From NCBI GenBank assembly GCA_003222935.1, contig QHXL01000099.1, forward strand, positions 24,326 through 35,057: a stretch of DNA of 10,732 nucleotides. Reading direction: 5' to 3'. The position numbers and the translations under genes are program-made. The notes under the pieces are model-generated. The model was not told where the DNA came from. It ran no database searches and was given only the letters and a program-made list of their open reading frames with translations. Each line of letters starts with the position of its first letter. Position 1 is the stretch's first letter. This document shows, in pieces, positions 6,431 to 10,732 of the stretch. This DNA is from Acidobacteriota bacterium. GTDB taxonomy: Bacteria; Acidobacteriota; Blastocatellia; Pyrinomonadales; Pyrinomonadaceae.

Positions 6431-8080
6431 ATGAACATTAAAAAAATATTCTGTGTCGCCGTATGTCTGTCAGCGCTCCTCTTATTGGTTGCAGCATTCC
6501 CGCCGTCGGGATTTGTCGCACCCGAGCGAGTTCAAATCACGATCCTGGGCACGACCGATCTGCACGGCAATATCAACCCGATCGATTACTACACGAATAA
6601 ACCAGACAATCGCGGACTCGCAAAAGTCGCCACGCTCATCAAGCGAATACGAAAAGACCAGCCCAATGTCGTCCTGGTTGATTCGGGCGACACTATTCAA
6701 GGATCACCGCTCGAATCATTCCATGCGCGAAAGAATAATGGTCCGATAGACCCGATGATGCGGGTGATGAATTCGCTGAACTACGACGCTATGACTGTTG
6801 GTAACCATGAATACAACTTCGGCAATGCAGTACGCGAGAAGGCGCGAACGGAAGCTAAATTTCCCTGGCTGTCGGCAAATACTTACGACATAAAGACAGG
6901 CAAAACTCACTACCAGCCGTACCTCATTCGTGAAGTCGCGGGCGTGAAGATTGGAATCCTTGGTCTGACAACTCCTGGCATTCCCAATTGGGACAATCCA
7001 CCAAATTATGCAGGACTCGAGTTTCGGAACCCACTTACCGAAGCAAAAAAATGGGTTCCAATAATGCGGGCGAAGGAGAAGGTTGATGTCGTAGTAATTG
7101 CAATGCACATGGGCCTCGGTGAGGATTTGCGGACCGGTGAAGTTAGCCCCGGACAGGTTCTTCATGAAAACGAAGCAATCGGCATAGCGAAACAGGTACC
7201 CGGGATCGATGTGATTTTGATGGGCCACACCCATCGCGATGTTCCCGCACTTATCATCAACGGCGTACTACTAGCCCAGGCAAATCACTGGGGGCGACAC
7301 CTGGCACGCGCCGATGTGTATCTCGAGAAGTCACCGACCGGGTGGCGAGTTGTTGCGAAGTCTGCACGTACGATCCCCACAGACGAGCGAGTGGAACCTG
7401 ACACGGAAGTTGTAAAACTTGCAGAGCCTTATGATTCTGAAACTCAGTCGTGGCTGGCTCGCACAATCGGAGAGTCGTCAACCGAGTTGACCGCAAAGGA
7501 TGCTCGTTTCCGCGACGCCGCAATTATCGACCTCATTCAAAAGGTTCAACTCGAAGCCGGCAATGCCGACGTTTCGATGGTCGCGGTTTTTAATTCTGAC
7601 GCGCGCATAGCAAAGGGTCCGGTGACGGTGCGCGATATCGCCGGACTCTACGTCTACGAAAACACTCTGGCAGTTTTGGAAGTAACCGGACAACAGTTGA
7701 AGGAAGCGCTCGAGCACTCGGCGAAGTACTTCAAGGAATACGTTCCCGGTAAACCTGTGGCGGAGCAGATCAACCCGAGCATTCCTGCCTACAACTTCGA
7801 CATAGCTGAAGGCGTAAATTACGAACTCGACATTTCGAAGCCTTTTGGTAATCGAATTCAGAAGTTGAGTTTTCGTGGACAGCCCGTACGACCCGATCAA
7901 AAGTTTCGACTTGCAACAAACAATTATCGCGTCAATGGCGGCGGCGGCTACACGATGTATAAATCTGCGCCCGTGGTTTTTCGATCTAGCGCGGAGATTC
8001 GAGAGTTGATCATTGATTGGTTAGAAAGACATAAGACCGTGCCACCAGAGCCAACTAACAATTGGAAGTTGCTACCTTAA
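6431..8080 (+). CDS. Secreted CpdB/UshA-type 5'-nucleotidase or cyclic-nucleotide phosphodiesterase
   Basis: 549 residues with an N-terminal signal peptide (KK at 4-5, hydrophobic 7-22), so it acts in the periplasm or outside. The calcineurin-type metallophosphatase domain (about 34-300) shows all metal-site blocks: 'TDLHGN' (D43, H45), 'VDSGDTIQGSP' (D87), 'GNHEYNFG' (N125, H126), 'AMHMG' (H226) and 'GHTH' (H266, H268). The C-terminal 5'-nucleotidase domain (about 342-525) has 'YENTLAVLEVTGQQLKEALEHS' split over 409-430, 'YNFDIAEGVNYELDIS' (454-469) and 'ATNNYRVNGGGGY' (495-507), which supply the nucleotide-binding surface. The 'YNFD..EGVNYE.D' stretch and 'TDLHGN..P.DYY' resemble CpdB/YfkN (2',3'-cyclic nucleotide 2'-phosphodiesterase/3'-nucleotidase) more than UshA. 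The likely role is scavenging nucleotides or phosphate. A strong hairpin terminator follows 16 bp after the TAA. Confidence 0.92.
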   Translation: MNIKKIFCVAVCLSALLLLVAAFPPSGFVAPERVQITILGTTDLHGNINPIDYYTNKPDNRGLAKVATLIKRIRKDQPNVVLVDSGDTIQGSPLESFHARKNNGPIDPMMRVMNSLNYDAMTVGNHEYNFGNAVREKARTEAKFPWLSANTYDIKTGKTHYQPYLIREVAGVKIGILGLTTPGIPNWDNPPNYAGLEFRNPLTEAKKWVPIMRAKEKVDVVVIAMHMGLGEDLRTGEVSPGQVLHENEAIGIAKQVPGIDVILMGHTHRDVPALIINGVLLAQANHWGRHLARADVYLEKSPTGWRVVAKSARTIPTDERVEPDTEVVKLAEPYDSETQSWLARTIGESSTELTAKDARFRDAAIIDLIQKVQLEAGNADVSMVAVFNSDARIAKGPVTVRDIAGLYVYENTLAVLEVTGQQLKEALEHSAKYFKEYVPGKPVAEQINPSIPAYNFDIAEGVNYELDISKPFGNRIQKLSFRGQPVRPDQKFRLATNNYRVNGGGGYTMYKSAPVVFRSSAEIRELIIDWLERHKTVPPEPTNNWKLLP

Positions 8081-8096
8081 GAACTGTGATGAACTA

Positions 8097-8143
8097 AAAA
8101 CCAAAACGGCAACCCGGGGGCGTTGGGTTGCCGTTTTGGTTTT
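8097..8143. terminator. Bidirectional intrinsic terminator, 19 bp perfect stem
   Basis: AAAACCAAAACGGCAACCC (8097-8115) pairs without mismatch with 8125-8143 around a 9 nt loop (GGGGGCGTT). The right arm ends in TTTT for the plus transcript of the phosphatase gene; on the minus strand the stem ends in TTTTT, so it can also stop the convergent secreted-protein transcript. Confidence 0.88.
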
Positions 8144-8149
8144 GGGGAG

Positions 8150-8178
8150 AAGCGAGCCACCCCTTATTGGGCTCGCTT
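8150..8178. terminator. Second hairpin, possible terminator of the minus-strand gene
   Basis: AAGCGAGCC (8150-8158) pairs with GGCTCGCTT (8170-8178), 9 bp perfect with an 11 nt loop. U-runs are poor on both strands, so termination would be weak; it may back up the adjacent main terminator. Confidence 0.45.
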
Positions 8179-8186
8179 TCCGTGCG

Positions 8187-8203
8187 GGCGGGGCTACCGC
8201 GCC
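8187..8203. repeat. Third, GC-rich imperfect hairpin
   Basis: GGCGGGG (8187-8193) against CCGCGCC (8197-8203), six of seven pairs with a 3 nt loop, 7 bp beyond the stop of the minus-strand gene. It could protect the 3' end of that mRNA or be part of a dispersed intergenic repeat; a genome comparison would be needed to tell. Confidence 0.3.
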
Positions 8204-8210
8204 AGCCTGG

Positions 8211-8678
8211 TTACTTTCGAGCGAGTGCAATCTCGACTCGTTCATACTTTAGATTCCTGGTCTTCGGGTTCGCTGAGAGTTCTGTTCGGGTGGCTTCTTC
8301 GGCACTCGACTCACGTAAGACGCGGCCTGTGGAGTAGCCTGCACTCCAAACTTCAGCCAGGAAGTAGGAATTTCCATAACGGTGAAACACAAGCTTCGCT
8401 CGCGAACTGGGCCTTGTACTGACGAGCGCATTTGAAAGTCGCATCACCGAGAGAGAACGATTGGTCGATCTGACTCGTATCGTGTCTCCACCTGACGTTA
8501 TCTGGGCGACGTCGTATCTTCCAGCGGGCATAGTCTGACTGCCGATCGTGAATTCAAAGGGGACGTTCGCGATTTGGTTACGTGACGATTGTCCATTTGC
8601 CGACACGGCGGCGCTGATGAGAGTCAAAGTTGCTATCAACAGCAACATCGTCATCTTTTTGATCATAGGTTGTGCCAT
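8211..8678 (-). CDS. Small secreted protein of an Acidobacteriota-type family, function unknown
   Basis: 155 residues. An N-terminal signal peptide (KK at 7-8, hydrophobic 11-25) has a probable cleavage after 'VSA' (residue 27), so the mature protein is exported. The mature part begins with 'NVPFEFTIGSQTMPAGRYDV' (38-57), then a beta-rich domain with 'LVFHRYGNSYFLAEVW' (96-111) and 'GYSTGRVLRESSAEE' (114-128). I recognise this pattern as a recurrent family of small secreted proteins in Acidobacteriota; no activity is known to me, and no catalytic residues stand out. Start: ATG 8678 has GAGGAGG at 5 nt. The frame remains open to an ATG at 8843, but that extension is not signal-peptide-like and would cover the predicted promoter. 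A -24/-12 promoter match lies upstream. The gene is divergent from a sigma54 activator that may control it. Confidence 0.85.
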   Translation of the reverse strand: MAQPMIKKMTMLLLIATLTLISAAVSANGQSSRNQIANVPFEFTIGSQTMPAGRYDVAQITSGGDTIRVRSTNRSLSVMRLSNALVSTRPSSRAKLVFHRYGNSYFLAEVWSAGYSTGRVLRESSAEEATRTELSANPKTRNLKYERVEIALARK

Positions 8679-8683
8679 GGTTG

Positions 8684-8690
8684 CCTCCTC
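8684..8690 (-). promoter_or_regulatory. Strong ribosome binding site of the secreted-protein gene
   Basis: GAGGAGG (minus strand), 5 nt before ATG 8678; the strongest Shine-Dalgarno noticed in the window. It decides this start over the upstream in-frame ATG at 8843 and predicts high translation. Confidence 0.8.
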
Positions 8691-8735
8691 TAGTGCATTA
8701 CTGCTTGGGTCAGGATTCTTGTCGATATCCCTCAT

Positions 8736-8751
8736 TGCTAGACGCATGCCA
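8736..8751 (-). promoter_or_regulatory. Candidate sigma54 (-24/-12) promoter of the secreted-protein gene
   Basis: Minus strand reads TGGCATGCGTCTAGCA against the RpoN consensus TGGCACG-N4-TTGCA. It has the invariant GG and GC exactly 10 bp apart and 10 of 12 specified bases agree (mismatches at the sixth and thirteenth positions). Transcription would start near 8725, leaving about 47 nt of leader with the strong Shine-Dalgarno. The divergent neighbour is a sigma54 activator, which raises the likelihood. No sigma70-type pair was evident for this gene. Confidence 0.55.
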
Positions 8752-8835
8752 CAAGTGATCGCCAAACTGAGCAGTTGAATCATTGAGCATTTGCGTACTT
8801 GTATGTTCGCCGGCATTTGCTGAGGATCCTTATCC

Positions 8836-8872
8836 CTATCCATTCGGATAGACTTTTTATCCGGTCGGATAG
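8836..8872. promoter_or_regulatory. Tandem palindromic sites, candidate activator-binding (enhancer) sequence
   Basis: Two 16 bp near-identical elements: CTATCC-ATTC-GGATAG (8836-8851) and TTATCC-GGTC-GGATAG (8857-8872). Their centres are 21 bp apart, two helical turns, so bound dimers would sit on the same face of the DNA. An additional half-site TATCC is at 8831-8835. They lie about 119 and 140 bp upstream of the predicted sigma54 start of the secreted-protein gene, and 79-115 bp upstream of the activator gene's ATG. Both positions suit an upstream activating sequence and autoregulation. The binding protein is inferred, not shown. Confidence 0.6.
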
Positions 8873-8950
8873 CAAACTCGTCCAGGTATTGGCAAAGAGA
8901 AATGATTGTCTGAAAACTTAGGCACGCGTAGACTTTGACTCATCTCAATC

Positions 8951-10732
8951 ATGGAGCCACGACTCACAGCCATCGCGGGAAAACTTAAGGGCGCTGTATT
9001 CAAACTCGCCGACGGTCCATTTGTGATCGGCCGTGAAACGGCGGCGAATTTGTGTCTCGCCGACGCTTCCGTGTCGCGGCGCCATTCAGTAATTGAAAAG
9101 AAAGAGGACGCTTATGTAATTGCGGATCTCGAAAGTTTGAACGGGACGTTTGTTAATGATGTGCCAGTTAGATCTCGACGACTGGAACATGGGGACCACG
9201 TAAAGATTGGCGAGTCGCAGTTTTTGTTTTTGGTCCATGAGGACACCCCTTCCAAGTCGAGTCATGTCAACCTGGAAGATCGTCAAGTGCTCAGTGGATC
9301 GACAGTACAACTGCGTTTCGATGAAGCGCTGTACGTGATGGCTCGAGATCTCAGTGCGTTGATGAAGATCAGCACAGCGATCAATGCCATTCGTGGTCTT
9401 GAAGACCTCCAGCAACGTTTACTTGAGCTTCTCTTCGAAGTTGTCCCGGCTCAACACGGAGCGATACTGCTAACGGCGAATGAGTCACTCGACGACAACT
9501 CAGTATTCGCACTGGATCGCGCCGAAGGTCGAAACCAGTCAGTAACGGTGAGTAAAACAATCGCACAGCAGGTATTAAGAGAAGGAGTGGCCCTCTTAAC
9601 TTCCGACCTTGAGAACGACGAGGAATTAACGAGTGATAGTTTGATCCAGTCTCAGGCCGTTTCTGTCATGTGTGTGCCGTTAATGATGTTGGATCGCAAG
9701 TTAGGCGTCTTGTATCTCGACACACCGCTAAAAGGCGACCGGTTCAATAAAGATCATTTGCAGTTAGTGACTGCCATCTCATGCATTTCAGCTGTGGCGA
9801 TTGAAAATGCGCGCCACTTTGAATGGTTGGAAAGTGAGAACCAACGACTCCTCGAAGATGTAAACATCGAACACAACATGATCGGCGAAAGTGCTGCGAT
9901 GCAACGCGTCTATCATTTTATTTCGAAGGTGGCGCCGACCGAGTCAACTGTCTTGATAGTTGGCGAAAGTGGCACCGGTAAAGAGTTGGCGGCCCGTGCG
10001 ATTCACCGCAATAGCAAACGTTCACAGAAGCCTTTCATGGCCGTCAATTGTGCCGCACTAACCGATACGCTTTTGGAGAGCGAACTGTTTGGTCATGAAA
10101 AAGGCGCATTCACCGGGGCATTCACGCAAAAGAAAGGTCGACTCGAGACAGCCGACGGCGGGACAGTATTTCTTGACGAGATTGGCGAACTTACGCCGTC
10201 GCTACAGGTAAAACTACTGCGAGTTCTGCAGGAGCGTGAGTTCGAACGCGTTGGCGGAACGCTAACGATAAAGGTCGATCTTCGTCTTATTGCCGCGACA
10301 AATAAAAATCTTGAAGACGCGATTGCGTCAGGTGAGTTCAGGCAGGACCTTTTCTATCGACTTAATGTTGTGTCGTTTGAGATGCCAAGATTGAAGGACC
10401 GAAAAGAAGACATCCCCCTGCTCGCAAGTTATTTTGCGCAGAAGTACAGCAGCAAATGTAACCGGCGAATTATCGGTGTCTCGACGGAAGCCCGAACTTA
10501 TTTAAGTAGTTACGATTGGCCTGGCAACGTGCGTGAGTTTGAAAATGCGATCGAACGCGCAGTGGTCCTTGGCTCGACTGATTTAATCCTACCCGAGGAT
10601 TTGCCAGAAACTTTGCTTGAGACAGAATCTAACATTTCACCAAGCACGAATTATCACGATGCCGTTACTCAGACTAAGAAGCAGATTATTCTTAGTGCGA
10701 TGGAACAATCGAAGTCAAACTATACCGATGCG
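8951..10732 (+). CDS. FHA-GAF-AAA+ sigma54-dependent transcriptional activator (partial, C-terminus cut)
   Basis: 594 codons are open to the window edge. Domains: FHA (about 4-95) with 'IGRE' (26-29), 'SRRH' (42-45) and 'NGTFVND' (64-70), the residues that bind phosphothreonine. GAF-like sensor (about 135-290, '[19 protein letters not shown]'). Sigma54-interacting AAA+ domain (about 310-545) with Walker A 'GESGTGKE' (338-345), the sigma54-contacting 'GAFTGA' (385-390), Walker B 'VFLDEIGE' (406-413), '[11 protein letters not shown]' (463-473) with the arginine finger, and '[19 protein letters not shown]' (523-541). Residues from about 570 start a Fis-type DNA-binding helix region, truncated by the window. 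There is no receiver domain, so the input is probably a Ser/Thr-kinase phosphopeptide via FHA plus a GAF signal. ATG 8951 is the only start after the in-frame TGA at 8936; no Shine-Dalgarno is visible. Divergent from the secreted-protein gene it may activate. Confidence 0.95.
   Translation, partial: MEPRLTAIAGKLKGAVFKLADGPFVIGRETAANLCLADASVSRRHSVIEKKEDAYVIADLESLNGTFVNDVPVRSRRLEHGDHVKIGESQFLFLVHEDTPSKSSHVNLEDRQVLSGSTVQLRFDEALYVMARDLSALMKISTAINAIRGLEDLQQRLLELLFEVVPAQHGAILLTANESLDDNSVFALDRAEGRNQSVTVSKTIAQQVLREGVALLTSDLENDEELTSDSLIQSQAVSVMCVPLMMLDRKLGVLYLDTPLKGDRFNKDHLQLVTAISCISAVAIENARHFEWLESENQRLLEDVNIEHNMIGESAAMQRVYHFISKVAPTESTVLIVGESGTGKELAARAIHRNSKRSQKPFMAVNCAALTDTLLESELFGHEKGAFTGAFTQKKGRLETADGGTVFLDEIGELTPSLQVKLLRVLQEREFERVGGTLTIKVDLRLIAATNKNLEDAIASGEFRQDLFYRLNVVSFEMPRLKDRKEDIPLLASYFAQKYSSKCNRRIIGVSTEARTYLSSYDWPGNVREFENAIERAVVLGSTDLILPEDLPETLLETESNISPSTNYHDAVTQTKKQIILSAMEQSKSNYTDA

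Noticed and set aside
6716..7234. Minus-strand open frame of 172 codons opposite the metallophosphatase
   Set aside because: It lies over the metal-binding motifs of a clear gene, and its composition is not protein-like.
8679..8843. Longer version of the secreted protein starting at ATG 8843
   Set aside because: The extension hides the signal peptide, ignores the strong GAGGAGG before 8678 and would cover the -24/-12 match.
8919..8940. GGCACG upstream of the activator gene as a sigma54 promoter
   Set aside because: No GC at the -12 position 10 bp after GG; only the -24 half matches.
1..10732. CRISPR arrays, tRNA/rRNA genes, insertion sequences, defence or phage modules
   Set aside because: No regularly spaced repeats, cloverleaf-like segments, transposase or phage motifs were seen on either strand.

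Overview
The window is a roughly 50% GC bacterial chromosome segment with no phage, transposon, CRISPR or RNA gene. It most resembles Acidobacteriota, perhaps the Blastocatellia. This is inferred from the small secreted protein at 8211-8678 (a 'VPFEFTIG...MPAGRY ... LVFHRYG..YFLAEVW' protein of a type I associate with that phylum), the use of TTG starts, and the abundance of FHA/sigma54 regulators and MacB-like permeases in those genomes. No taxonomic search was possible.

Left part (1-2330, minus strand): a compact operon reads leftwards. It encodes a short/branched-chain acyl-CoA dehydrogenase (905-2086), a small TPR protein (568-885) and the start of a branched-chain 2-oxo acid dehydrogenase E1 (1-578, runs off the window). 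The two enzymes act two steps apart in branched-chain amino acid breakdown: E1 makes the branched acyl-CoA and the dehydrogenase oxidises it. A plausible sigma70-type promoter and Shine-Dalgarno precede the operon.

Middle (2330-8080): a flippase-like membrane protein (plus) meets a MacB/FtsX-type ABC permease (minus) tail to tail, with 4 bp between their stop codons. No ATPase gene for the permease is present here. Divergently from it runs a PMT/ArnT-like membrane glycosyltransferase whose reading frame is broken near 5168 (4740-6372). It is followed by a secreted CpdB/5'-nucleotidase-type metallophosphatase (6431-8080). A long perfect bidirectional hairpin terminator (8097-8143) closes this block.

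Right part (8150-10732): a small secreted protein gene (minus) is divergent from a sigma54-dependent activator with FHA, GAF and AAA+ domains and the beginning of a Fis-type HTH (plus, cut by the window end). The 272 bp between them hold a good -24/-12 (sigma54) promoter match facing the secreted protein gene. About 110-150 bp upstream of the predicted start of transcription are two near-identical palindromes 21 bp apart. This is the expected layout of an activator, its enhancer site and its target promoter. I regard it as the most interesting testable hypothesis in the window.
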